64,000 nt of DNA from Nocardiopsis_B mangrovi. Lineage in GTDB: Bacteria; Actinomycetota; Actinomycetes; Streptosporangiales; Streptosporangiaceae. The notes beneath the pieces were generated by a model. It ran no database searches. It saw only the letters and a list, made by a program, of their open reading frames with translations, and had not been told where the DNA came from. The DNA is taken from positions 9,194 through 73,193 of the forward strand of contig NZ_JBHSFQ010000033.1 in NCBI RefSeq assembly GCF_042653925.1. Reading direction: 5' to 3'. Of this stretch, positions 49,922 through 57,879 are shown in pieces. The first letter of the stretch is position 1; every line of letters begins with the position of its first letter. The position numbers and the translations under genes were made by a program.

Positions 49922-50989
49922 TTGGTCACGATCAAGGACGTCGCGGCGCGGGCGGGGGTGTCGCTCGGCACCGCCTCGCGCGTGCTCAGCGGCGGCGCCC
50001 ACACGTCGGCCGACTCCCGTTCGCGGGTCCTCGCGGCGGCCGCCGAGCTGAACTACATCGCGCACGGACCCGCGCGGTCGCTGCGGCGCGCCAAGACCGA
50101 CGTGCTCGGCCTGCTGGTGTCGGACATCCGCAACCCGTTCTTCTCCGAGCTCGCGCACGCGGCCGAGCGGGAGGCGCGCCGCCTCGGCTACACGGTCCTG
50201 CTGGCCAACTCCGACGAGGACGCCGCCCAGGAGGCCGCGCTCCTCCGCGCGTTCGCGTCCCAGCGGATCGACGGCTTCCTGCTGGCCCCGCAGGGCGGCG
50301 ACTCCTCCGCGCTCCGGGGCCTGCTCGGCGGTGGGATGCCGCTGGTGTGCGTGGACCGCACGGTCCGGGGATCGGAAGCGCCCACGATCGCGCCGGACAA
50401 CGCCGGCGGGGTGGCCCTCGTCCTCGAGTGGCTGCGCGGCCGCGGCCACCGCGAAGTCGCCTTCGTCGGGGGTCCGGCGACCATCTCCACCGGTGCCGAG
50501 CGGCGCGACGCCTACCTGTCCCGGCGCGCGGAGCACGGCATCTCGACGGATCCCGCGCTCGTCGACGAGGGCGACTTCCAGGCCGACAGCGGCGCCGCGG
50601 CGATGCGGCGCATCCTCGGCCGCGGTATGCGGCCCACCGCCGTGTTCGGCGCCGACGGCCTCATGACGCTCGGGGCGGTCCGGGCGCTGCGCGCCGAGCT
50701 CGGCGACGCGGCGCGCGGCGTCGAACTCGTCTCCTTCGACGACCTCGACTGGTTCGCCCTCACCGACCCGCCGGTCTCCGCGGTCCGCACCGACGCCTCG
50801 ACGATCGGCCGCCTCGGCATCGCCGCGCTCGTCGACCTCATCAACGGCCGCGCTGCGGTGTCGCAGCGCGTGCCGTCGGCCTTCATCGACCGGGCGGGAC
50901 CCGCTCGGGCGACCGCGCCGCCGCTCTCCCCGCCCACCCGGCGGGGCCGCGGCCGCACACCGGCCTCGCGGCCGGACGCCCCGCGGTGA
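49922..50989 (+). CDS. LacI-family transcriptional regulator
   Basis: Repressor of 355 residues starting TTG (GGGGGACGA upstream), VTIKDVAARAGVSLGTASRVL giving the HTH. Hinge LNYIAHGPARSLRRAKTDVLGLL and sugar-binding PBP-like domain with DIRNPFFSELAHAAEREARR follow. A C-terminal Pro/Arg-rich tail of about 30 residues is unusual. Overlying operator at 49891. First gene of a LacI-RpiB-MFS unit, presumably induced by the sugar or polyol imported. An in-frame ATG at 49892 would overlap the operator. Confidence 0.9.
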   Translation: MVTIKDVAARAGVSLGTASRVLSGGAHTSADSRSRVLAAAAELNYIAHGPARSLRRAKTDVLGLLVSDIRNPFFSELAHAAEREARRLGYTVLLANSDEDAAQEAALLRAFASQRIDGFLLAPQGGDSSALRGLLGGGMPLVCVDRTVRGSEAPTIAPDNAGGVALVLEWLRGRGHREVAFVGGPATISTGAERRDAYLSRRAEHGISTDPALVDEGDFQADSGAAAMRRILGRGMRPTAVFGADGLMTLGAVRALRAELGDAARGVELVSFDDLDWFALTDPPVSAVRTDASTIGRLGIAALVDLINGRAAVSQRVPSAFIDRAGPARATAPPLSPPTRRGRGRTPASRPDAPR

Positions 50990-51074
50990 CCCGCCGCGGG
51001 GCAACCGCCCACCTCTCCCGTCACACCGCGGCGGGGCGGATCCGCCCCGCCGCGCACGTCCGAAGGAGCACCAC

Positions 51075-51530
51075 ATGAGAGTCGCGCTCGGCGCCGACCA
51101 CGCCGGCTTCCCCCTCAAGGACGCGGTCCGCACGGCGGTGGAGGCCCTCGGCCACACCGTCGTCGACCGCGGCACGCACAGCACCGACCCGGTCGACTTC
51201 CCCGACATCACCCAGGAGACCTGCGCACCCGTACTCGACGGCACCGCCGACCGCGCGATCCTCGTGTGCGGGACCGGCGCCGGGGCGATCATGGCCGCCA
51301 ACAAGATCCCCGGTATCCGGTGCGGCCTCGCCCATGAGCCGTACTCGGCGCACCAGGCCGTCGAGCACGACGACGCCAACGTCATCGCGATGGGCGCCTG
51401 GCTGGTCCCCCACGCACTCGTCGCCGACATCGTGCGCGAGTTCCTCGACGCGACGTTCGACGACGACGAGGACACCCGCCGCCGCGTCGCCAAGCTCAAC
51501 GCCCTCGACCACCTCACCCCCGGCAACTGA
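51075..51530 (+). CDS. rpiB: RpiB/LacAB-family sugar-phosphate isomerase
   Basis: Isomerase of 151 residues that interconverts aldose and ketose phosphates. Motifs: MRVALGADHAGFPLK start, active-site Cys65 in LVCGTGAGAIMAANK, then a LAHEPYSAHQAVEHDDANV segment with catalytic His. The family includes ribose-5-phosphate isomerase B and enzymes of tetritol/hexose catabolism. Because it lies between a LacI repressor and a transporter, a dedicated catabolic isomerase role, for example for a rare pentose or tetrose, is as likely as housekeeping RpiB. Confidence 0.9.
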   Translation: MRVALGADHAGFPLKDAVRTAVEALGHTVVDRGTHSTDPVDFPDITQETCAPVLDGTADRAILVCGTGAGAIMAANKIPGIRCGLAHEPYSAHQAVEHDDANVIAMGAWLVPHALVADIVREFLDATFDDDEDTRRRVAKLNALDHLTPGN

Positions 51531-51563
51531 ACCGCCGGACCGGCCCGATCAAAGGGGATCCCC

Positions 51564-52895
51564 GTGTCATCACCACCCGCCGAGGCCATCCGGCGCTCGC
51601 CACTCGGCTCGAAGGACCGCAACAAGACCGCCATCGCCGCGGCCGTGGGCACCAGCGTCGAGAACTACGACTTCATCGCCTACGGCACCGCCTCCGCGCT
51701 CTACTTCGGCGCGGTGTTCTTCCCCGAGAGCGACCCGTTCGTCGGGACGCTGCTCTCGTTCGCCACCCTCGCCGTCGGATTCGTCATGCGCCCGCTGGGC
51801 GGGGCGATCGGCGGGTACCTCGGGGACAGGTTCGGACGCAAGCCCGTGCTCGTCGGCGCCATGATCGTGATGGGCGTGGCGACCTTCCTCATCGGCCTGC
51901 TGCCGACCTACGGCCAGATCGGCGTGCTCGCCCCGATCCTGCTCACCATCATCCGCATGGTGCAGGGCCTCGCCTTCGGCGCGGAATGGGGCGGCGCCAT
52001 CACGATGGCCTACGAGCACGCGCCATGGCACCGGCGCGGGATGTACGCGGCCATCCCGCAATCGGGCAACCCCCTGGGCATCGCGCTCGCCAGCGGGATG
52101 TTCGCGCTCAGCGCCGGCCTCGACGGCGACTGGGCCTGGCGCGCCCCGTTCCTGCTCAGCGCGATCCTCGTCATCGTGGCGCTCATCGTGCGCTCCCGGC
52201 TCTCGGAGTCGCCGGAGTTCCGGGAGGCCCAGGCGTCAGGGAAGACCGAGCGGAACCCGTTCCTGGCGACGCTCCGCAACGACTGGCGCGGCATCCTCCG
52301 CGTCATCTCACTGCGCATCGTCGAGTCGTTCGCCTACTACTCCACGGCGACCTACCTGCTCAACTACCTCACCGAACGCGACCCGTCGCTGCGGCCGGTC
52401 GCCCTCGGCGCGATCACCGCCGCGAGCATCACGGCGATCTTCGTGACGTTCCTCGCGGGGGTCCTCACCGACCGGATCGGCCGGCGCCCGATCTACATCG
52501 GCGCGTGTATCGCCGCGATCCTGTTCGCGTTCCCGATGTACCTGCTCACCAATGACGGCCGGCCCGCGTTCGTCGTCGCCGTGTTCATCATCGGCATCGG
52601 GTTCATCCACGCCGCCCTCACGGGCACCCAGGGGTCGCTGCTCACCGAGCAGTTCCACACCGCGACCCGCACCTCCGGCGCCTCGCTGGGCTACCAGGTC
52701 GCGGCGGCCCTCGGCGGCTTCGCCCCGCTGCTCGCCGCGGCGCTCGTGGGCGCCTTCGGCTGGCCGGGCGCCGCCCTGCTGTACATGGGCGCCGCCGTCA
52801 TCGGCCTCGCCGGCATCCTCCTCACCCGGGAGACCTGGGGCCGCGCGGAACGCGCACGCGTCCTCGCTCTCGTCGACGCCGAACGCGACCGCTGA
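51564..52895 (+). CDS. MFS metabolite:H+ symporter (MHS family, ShiA-like)
   Basis: Transporter of 443 residues with 12 helices. MHS signature: GTSVENYDFIAYGTASALYF, then the loop-2 motif GYLGDRFGRKPVL (GxLxDrxGRrxxl). Last gene of the LacI-RpiB-MFS unit, 34 bp after RpiB. Relatives carry citrate, proline/betaine, shikimate and similar acids; here an acidic sugar or polyol acid may be the substrate. Followed by a 15-bp stem terminator. Confidence 0.88.
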   Translation: MSSPPAEAIRRSPLGSKDRNKTAIAAAVGTSVENYDFIAYGTASALYFGAVFFPESDPFVGTLLSFATLAVGFVMRPLGGAIGGYLGDRFGRKPVLVGAMIVMGVATFLIGLLPTYGQIGVLAPILLTIIRMVQGLAFGAEWGGAITMAYEHAPWHRRGMYAAIPQSGNPLGIALASGMFALSAGLDGDWAWRAPFLLSAILVIVALIVRSRLSESPEFREAQASGKTERNPFLATLRNDWRGILRVISLRIVESFAYYSTATYLLNYLTERDPSLRPVALGAITAASITAIFVTFLAGVLTDRIGRRPIYIGACIAAILFAFPMYLLTNDGRPAFVVAVFIIGIGFIHAALTGTQGSLLTEQFHTATRTSGASLGYQVAAALGGFAPLLAAALVGAFGWPGAALLYMGAAVIGLAGILLTRETWGRAERARVLALVDAERDR

Positions 52896-52909
52896 CCCGG
52901 CGCGCGTCC

Positions 52910-52945
52910 CGCGGGCGGCGGGGGCACCACCCCCCGCCGCCCGCG
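52910..52945. terminator. strong terminator after MFS gene
   Basis: Perfect 15-bp stem (cgcgggcggcggggg / cccccgccgcccgcg) with the 6-nt loop CACCAC. Confidence 0.88.
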
Positions 52946-53315
52946 GCCGTTGCCGGCGGCGCGGCCACGGCGCCGCCCGGCCGTCCGGCGGCGGTGCCGT
53001 TCAGACGCGGGCCGAGGTAGATCGCATCGCCGTGCTCGACCGCCTGCGCGTACCCGTGATCCTCTTCGCAGGCGACACCGAAGCCCTCGGCCCGGCGTGC
53101 GCGTCCCCTGATGATGCTCCGATCACCGATAGCGGATTCCGTTGCGACCGCTGCGACGCCATCGGCCGGGGACCGGCGCGGAACAGGCGATTCCATGCCG
53201 TTTTCCGAAAGGATCGTGCCGGCACCGGAACCCGGACGGGATCGGCCTCGCGATCGAAACGGAAATGACTCATGAGGGGAAATGGATTTCCGATCCGGAA
53301 ATGACGGGAGAACCG
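52946..53315. other. intergenic region before GATase1/AraC remnant
   Basis: No gene supported in about 370 bp. An open stretch near 53010-53090 encodes RVPVILFAGDTEALGPA on the plus strand, vaguely like an alpha/beta-hydrolase or mutase fragment, too weak to call. Confidence 0.3.
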
Positions 53316-53625
53316 TCGCGATCCTTGCGGTGCCGCGTTTTCATACGCTGGACGCCGGCATCGCGGCGCACGTACTCGGCCGGCACCCGGGTGACCGGAC
53401 ATCGTGTGCGCGGACCGCGCTTGCGAGCCGGCCGGTGACGCGGGCGACGGGTCGTCGCCCATCGACGCGTCGGCGGGCGGCGCGCCGATCCACCCGCTCT
53501 CCGATATCGCGGACGCCGATATCGTCGTGGTCCCGGGCTGCGACGACCCGCACCTGCCCGTGCCGGACGACCATCCGACCGCGCTGCGGGCGTGCGCCGA
53601 GCGGGACGCCCGCCGGGGCGGTGGT
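53316..53625 (+). pseudogene. truncated, frameshifted GATase1-like/AraC-type regulator remnant
   Basis: Two frames carry parts of the DJ-1/PfpI-like N-terminal domain of GlxA-type AraC regulators: TVAILAVPRFHTLDAGIAAHVLG-RHP (about 53314-53393; first strand and helix), then after a frameshift near 53395 DIVCADRACEP and ADADIVVVPGCDDP with TALRACAERDARRG (53397-53620). The nucleophile-elbow Cys strand and the AraC HTH are missing: the gene stops at the convergent thioesterase end. Not functional. Confidence 0.55.
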
Positions 53626-54419
53626 CACTCCGCGGCGGGCAGGGGGCGGACGGTGAGGATCTGCTGCGCGTGCCCGACGGCGCCGGCGACGTCGTGCAGA
53701 ACGGTGCTGGTGATGCCCTGGCCGGTCGGTCCGAAGGTCACCGAGGTATCGAGGCCGACCCAGCGGCCCTCCGGCCGGCGGTGGAGGTGGATCGTCAGGT
53801 CGACGTTGGGGAACATCCACGCGGTGGGCGGCTGCCGTGCGGCGACGCCGTTCGCGGTGTCGACGAGCGCGATGAAGGAGGCCAGCGGGCCGGCGTCCTC
53901 TCCGGCGACGAGGCCGACGCGGGAGGAGAGCCAGGCCGTCGCCCGGCCCGGACGCGGGGCCGAGACCGGGCGGATGTCCAGGGAGGCGATGTACCCGCCG
54001 GGCCACACGGGGGTCAGTGCCACGGGCGCCAGCTCGTCGGGCGGGGTGAGCGCCTCGGGTGCGCCGCCGGCGACGGCGGTGGTGTCGAAGGGGCCGAGGA
54101 GCCACGCCCGCGCCCGCACCACGGGGCGCTCGGCGATGAGCACGACGGCTTCGACCAGTTCGATGGTGCGGCCGGGCCGGATCGTCGCCACGCGGATCTC
54201 GCATTCGGCGAGCGTGGGGCGCCCGAGGATGTCGTAGGAGATCCGGGACAGCATCCGGCCGTCGTCGGGACGCCCGGCGAGATAGCGGTCGATGGCGTGT
54301 GCGATGAGGCCGCCGAGCGGGCTGAAGTGCTGCTCATCGGGGTCCCACGCGCCACCGGCGTGCGAGGTGGGCACATAGCGGTTCTCGCCGACGGGCTCGT
54401 AGTAACTACCGGTGTCCAA
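53625..54419 (-). CDS. acyl-CoA thioesterase-like double-hotdog protein
   Basis: Protein of 264 residues (TTG start at 54419, GAGAGG upstream) with two hotdog units as in TesB-like/4HBT_3 proteins. First unit YVPTSHAGGAWDPDEQHFSPLGG..., second around PTAWMFPNVDLTIHLHRRPEGRWVGLD, which ends WVGLDTSVTFGPTGQG, a typical TesB-C segment with the Asp/Gln/Thr region. It would hydrolyse acyl-CoAs. Its 3' end abuts the GATase1-like remnant. Monocistronic or co-transcribed with metG downstream; 302 bp separate them. Confidence 0.78.
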   Translation of the reverse strand: MDTGSYYEPVGENRYVPTSHAGGAWDPDEQHFSPLGGLIAHAIDRYLAGRPDDGRMLSRISYDILGRPTLAECEIRVATIRPGRTIELVEAVVLIAERPVVRARAWLLGPFDTTAVAGGAPEALTPPDELAPVALTPVWPGGYIASLDIRPVSAPRPGRATAWLSSRVGLVAGEDAGPLASFIALVDTANGVAARQPPTAWMFPNVDLTIHLHRRPEGRWVGLDTSVTFGPTGQGITSTVLHDVAGAVGHAQQILTVRPLPAAE

Positions 54420-54721
54420 CGGTGCCGGCCTCTCTGATCGATGGGCGGGATTACGCGGCGGGCGGGAAAGAAGGGCGGAGGGGAGAGCGCGGTACACGCC
54501 GGCGCGCGGCGACCGCAGGCGGCGGTGCGCTCGGCGAGGGTCCGTCGTCGGCCGAGGCGCGCCCCGCGAGGCGGCTCTCCGATCCCGGCGCCGATCGGAC
54601 GCGCCCGCCTCCGGCCCATCCGCCGCCCCTGCACCGGCACCGCTGCGAAGCCGCCCGCCAACGACGTACCCCCAGTATCGCGAACAGCACCCGGAACAGG
54701 GGTGCCGCCCCCGCCTCGCGT
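54420..54721. other. intergenic region between metG-like and thioesterase genes
   Basis: No gene supported. GC-rich low-complexity frames only. The thioesterase promoter on the minus strand should lie here. Confidence 0.35.
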
Positions 54722-56248
54722 TCAGCCCCCCAGCGCGTCGGGGTCCAGGCGGCGGAAGATCGGGGCCGGGACGCCGATGGTTCCACCCGCGCCGGTCAAC
54801 TGGGCGGTGATCTTCTCCGCCGCCGCCGGGAGGAACGGCCCGAGAAGGCGCGCCAGCAGCCGGCCCGTCACGACCAGCTCCGCCAGCACCCCGTCGAGCG
54901 CTCGGGTGCTCGTGCCCCGTTCCCGCTCCGCCCTGGCCGGCGCCCACGGGGCATACGCCTCCACAGCGCGGTTTCCGGCGCCGGCGAGATCGGTGACGGC
55001 GCGGGCGGCGGCGCGGAAGTCCGCGACCGCCAACGCCCGGTGGACGTCGGCGCTCGCCTGCCGCCGCGCGTGCGCCAGGATAGCCCCGGGCCCGGCCCCG
55101 TCCCCATCGACGATGGCGGGAACGGCACCGCTCCGGTACCTCGTGACCATGGCGGCCGTGCGGTGGACGAGGTTGCCGACGTTGTTGGCCAGGTCTTCGT
55201 TGTAGCGGCCGATCAGCCTGCGGTCGCCGTAGTCGGTGTCATCGGAGGGCGCGACGTCGCGCAGCAGCCACCACCGCAGCGCGTCCGGGCCGAACCGGCG
55301 GGCCAGCTCCGCCGGGTCGGCCCCGGTTCCCGCCGACTTGCTGATCTTGCGCCCGTTCTCCGTCAGGTAGTCGTGGACGAGGATCTCCGTCGGGGGCCGC
55401 AGCCCGGCGGAGAGCAGCAGGGCCGGCCAGTGGACCGCGTGGAAGCGGACGATGCCCTTGCCGACCACGTGGACGCGCTCGTCCGCCCGCGTCCACCAGT
55501 GCGTGAACGCCGCGTCGTCGGTGCCGTAGCCCGGACCGGTGATGTAGTTGGCCAGGGCGTCGAACCAGACGTAGACCACCTGCTCCGGGTCCCCCGGAAC
55601 CGGGATCCCCCAGCCCCGTGCACGTTCCCGGCCGCGCGAGACGCTGATGTCCGCCAGGCCGGAGTCGATGAACGCCAGCACCTCGCGCTTGCGCTTCTCT
55701 GGACGGACCCTGAGCGTGTCGCCGGCGATCAGCCCGCGCAGCCTGTCCTGGTAGCGGCTGAGGCGGAAGAACCAGTTCTCCTCCTCGACGTGCTCCGGCG
55801 GCCACCCGTGCTCGGGACAGAGCCCGCCGGCGAGTTCGGCACGTGTGTAGAACTGCTCGCAGGCGGTGCAGTACCGGCCGCTGTAGCTCCCGCGGTAGAG
55901 GTCGCCGCGATCGGCGCAGGCGGTCCACAGCTTCTCCACACCGGGCCGGTGGCGGGGGTCCGAACCGGTCTGGACGGAATCGGTGAAGGACAGTTCCAGC
56001 GGCTCGCGGAGGTCGAGGAAGGCGCGGGCGGCCCGGGCGACGTACTCGCGGGTTCCGATACCCGCGGCCTCGGCGCTGTGGACACTCTTCAGGGAGTTGT
56101 CGTCGGTTCCCGTCTGCGAGCGGACCTCGTCGCCGAGCAGGCGGCGGTAGCGCGCGAGGGTGTCCGCCTGGACGAGCTCCAGGGCGTGGCCGATGTGCGG
56201 CCGTCCGTTGACGTAGGGGATCGCGGTGGTGACGTGGTACCGGCTCAT
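54722..56248 (-). CDS. metG: methionyl-tRNA synthetase, divergent paralogue-like
   Basis: Class I aminoacyl-tRNA synthetase of 508 residues. HIGH at residues 18-21, KISKS (variant of KMSKS) near 300, zinc-knuckle-type insert CTAC...CPEHG near 128-150, and VVYVWFDALANYITG typical of MetRS. Residues 46-51 read TGTDDN where standard MetRS has GTDEHG, so part of the Met/adenylate pocket is altered; a C-terminal helical anticodon domain is present but no tRNA-binding EMAP domain. Such genes are often second copies of MetRS, possibly inhibitor-tolerant. Preceded by a Met-rich leader ORF with an attenuator-like RNA. Confidence 0.88.
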   Translation of the reverse strand: MSRYHVTTAIPYVNGRPHIGHALELVQADTLARYRRLLGDEVRSQTGTDDNSLKSVHSAEAAGIGTREYVARAARAFLDLREPLELSFTDSVQTGSDPRHRPGVEKLWTACADRGDLYRGSYSGRYCTACEQFYTRAELAGGLCPEHGWPPEHVEEENWFFRLSRYQDRLRGLIAGDTLRVRPEKRKREVLAFIDSGLADISVSRGRERARGWGIPVPGDPEQVVYVWFDALANYITGPGYGTDDAAFTHWWTRADERVHVVGKGIVRFHAVHWPALLLSAGLRPPTEILVHDYLTENGRKISKSAGTGADPAELARRFGPDALRWWLLRDVAPSDDTDYGDRRLIGRYNEDLANNVGNLVHRTAAMVTRYRSGAVPAIVDGDGAGPGAILAHARRQASADVHRALAVADFRAAARAVTDLAGAGNRAVEAYAPWAPARAERERGTSTRALDGVLAELVVTGRLLARLLGPFLPAAAEKITAQLTGAGGTIGVPAPIFRRLDPDALGG

Positions 56249-56321
56249 GCGGGACCTTCCCGGCCCGCGCCGGCGCCCGCGTTCGGAAGACCCGGCGTGG
56301 GCCTTCCGTGGGTATCGGGTT
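56249..56321 (-). promoter_or_regulatory. attenuator-like RNA between Met leader and metG
   Basis: On the minus-strand RNA a 9-bp hairpin GGAAGGCCC/GGGUCUUCC (plus-strand 56299-56307 with 56285-56293; loop 56294-56298) can form. Alternatively its right arm CUUCC (56289-56285) can pair with GGAAG at 56260-56256, which is part of the metG ribosome-binding site GGGAAGG (56261-56255) 6 nt before the ATG. The two are mutually exclusive. Left arm begins about 14 nt after the leader stop, so a ribosome finishing the leader would cover it and favour RBS hiding, whereas one stalled on the Met codons would free the RBS. Mechanism inferred. Confidence 0.55.
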
Positions 56322-56393
56322 TCAGAGCATGCACGGGAGGCCGGATGGCATCATCATCCGGCTCATCACGGCGACCGTGCGCACCTGCTGCAT
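56322..56393 (-). CDS. Met-rich leader peptide upstream of metG-like gene
   Basis: ATG at 56393 opens a 23-codon ORF ending TGA at 56322. Met occurs at codons 1, 10, 13, 14, 15 and 22, including three consecutive ATG codons (plus-strand 56349-56357). A TACAAT -10-like hexamer lies 6 nt before the ATG with no clear Shine-Dalgarno, so the transcript may be leaderless. Six Met of 23 in a very GC-rich genome is far from random. It looks like a sensor for charged Met-tRNA controlling the synthetase, but experimental proof is lacking. Confidence 0.6.
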   Translation of the reverse strand: MQQVRTVAVMSRMMMPSGLPCML

Positions 56394-56481
56394 GCCGCAA
56401 TTGTAGGCGGGCGGCCGGGCCGGCCGGGGGTATTTTCCGCCGTCACTCGCTGTGCCGTCCCCTGTGCGCCATGGCACAATA

Positions 56482-56495
56482 TGGGAGCGCTCCCA
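56482..56495. promoter_or_regulatory. CelR/CebR-type operator upstream of pectate lyase
   Basis: The 14-bp palindrome tgggagcgctccca is identical to the CelR box of Thermobifida fusca and the CebR box of Streptomyces. It lies 34 bp before the pectate lyase ATG and next to the probable -10 (cacaat), so a cellobiose-responsive LacI-type repressor would block transcription. Confidence 0.85.
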
Positions 56496-56528
56496 GAATC
56501 CGATGCCCCCGCTATCTCTGGAGAGACC

Positions 56529-57557
56529 ATGACCACGACATTCCCGACGCGGCGCCGCTGGTGGCTCGCCGTGCCCGCCGTCGTTCTGGGCGGTTCGCTG
56601 GTGGGCGTTCCGGCCGCCGGCGCCGATCCGGGCTCCCCCTCCGTTCCGGCGGCGGACGCCAGGGCGGCGGACTGGCCGGACGCCCCCGACGGGTTCGCGT
56701 CCACCGGCGGCGGTACCACCGGCGGTGCGGCGGGCGAGACCGTGACCGTCACCGATTACGCGGGCCTGGTGCGCTACGCCACCGCCGACGAGCCCTATGT
56801 CATCCGGGTCGACGGGCAGATCAGGGTCGAACCGCTGGGCACCGAGGTCCGCGTGGCCTCCGACAAGACGATCATCGGGGCCGGCGCCGACGCCCACATC
56901 GTCGGCGGCGGCTTCTTCCTGAACGAGGTCTCCAACGTCATCATCCGCAACCTCACCATCCGCGACACCCGCATGCCCGACGACGATCCGGGCGACGACG
57001 CCTACGACTACGACGGCATCCAAATGGACGGCGCGGACCACGTCTGGATCGACCACAACCGCATCGAGCGGATGAACGACGGCCTGATCGACAGCCGCGA
57101 GGACACCACCGACCTCACCGTGTCCTGGAACATCCTCAACGAGGGCAACAAGTCGTTCGGGATCGGCTGGACCGACAACGTCACCGCCCGCATGACCATC
57201 CACCACAACCTGGTGAGCGACACCAACTCGCGCAACCCGAGCATCGACAACGTCGCCATGGCGCACCTGTACAACAACCACCTGCGCGACACCGGCAGCG
57301 GCAACTGGTCCCGGGGTTCCTCGAACACCGTGATCGAGAACAGCTACTTCCAGGACGTCGAGGACCCCTACTACAAGGACGCGGACGCCTCGCTCGTCCA
57401 GAGGGGCAGCATCGTGGTCGACAGCGACGGCCGGCGGGAGACCGGCGGCAGCGCCTTCGACCCGGGCGCCCACTACTCCTACACCCTCGACCCCGCGGAC
57501 GACGTCCCCGCGTTGCTGGACGACGGCGCCGGGCCGCAGGCCGACATCGGCGTCTGA
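56529..57557 (+). CDS. secreted pectate lyase (PL1 family)
   Basis: Exported enzyme of 342 residues that cleaves polygalacturonate by beta-elimination with Ca2+. Signal peptide to about residue 33 (AVPAVVLGGSLVGVPAAGA), then parallel beta-helix: VASDKTIIGAGADAHIVGGG, VIIRNLTIRD, DGIQMDGADHVWIDHNRIER (PL1 vWiDH motif), TIHHNLV and SRNPSIDN. Catalytic Arg probably in the RNP segment. ATG follows CTGGAGAG. Controlled by a CelR/CebR-type box, which links pectin and cellulose degradation. Terminated at 57621. Confidence 0.9.
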   Translation: MTTTFPTRRRWWLAVPAVVLGGSLVGVPAAGADPGSPSVPAADARAADWPDAPDGFASTGGGTTGGAAGETVTVTDYAGLVRYATADEPYVIRVDGQIRVEPLGTEVRVASDKTIIGAGADAHIVGGGFFLNEVSNVIIRNLTIRDTRMPDDDPGDDAYDYDGIQMDGADHVWIDHNRIERMNDGLIDSREDTTDLTVSWNILNEGNKSFGIGWTDNVTARMTIHHNLVSDTNSRNPSIDNVAMAHLYNNHLRDTGSGNWSRGSSNTVIENSYFQDVEDPYYKDADASLVQRGSIVVDSDGRRETGGSAFDPGAHYSYTLDPADDVPALLDDGAGPQADIGV

Positions 57558-57620
57558 ACCCGTTCTCCGGCCGGCCGCGCGGTGTCAGCGGGGCCGGCCC
57601 CGGGGTGGTAGCGAATCCGG

Positions 57621-57660
57621 TCGGGGGCATCCGCCAGGCCGGCCGCGCGGATGCCCCCGA
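57621..57660. terminator. terminator after pectate lyase
   Basis: Perfect 13-bp stem (tcgggggcatccg / cggatgcccccga) with a 14-nt loop; the same gggggcatccgc core occurs again at 57669-57680. The remaining 57558-57879 has no supported gene. Confidence 0.75.
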
Positions 57661-57879
57661 CCGTGGGCGGGGGCATCCGCGTCTCCGGCCCCATCGCCGT
57701 TCCGGCTCCCGCTCCGCCTCCGGTTCCGGCCCGTGTCAATACCGCGTATGGATGGCTGCGGCTCCCTGGATTCCCCCGGCCCGCGGCGTAGATTCGACGG
57801 TGGAAGGGCCATCGATGCGCGAACGCACGGATACCACCGGGGCGCCCCCCGGCGGCGCACGGGTCGAGGGGTGAGCGCG

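Noticed and set aside
49908..50000. ATG at 49892 as start of the LacI regulator
   Set aside because: It would place the start inside the 18-bp operator. The TTG at 49922 has a ribosome-binding site and the domain begins there.
56249..56400. T-box riboswitch for metG
   Set aside because: No conserved T-box sequence or specifier-loop layout, and a Met-rich ORF explains the region better.
57600..57680. Three copies of a gggggcatccgc core, possible CRISPR-like repeat
   Set aside because: Two copies form the terminator stem and the third adjoins it; there are no spacers of regular length and no cas genes.
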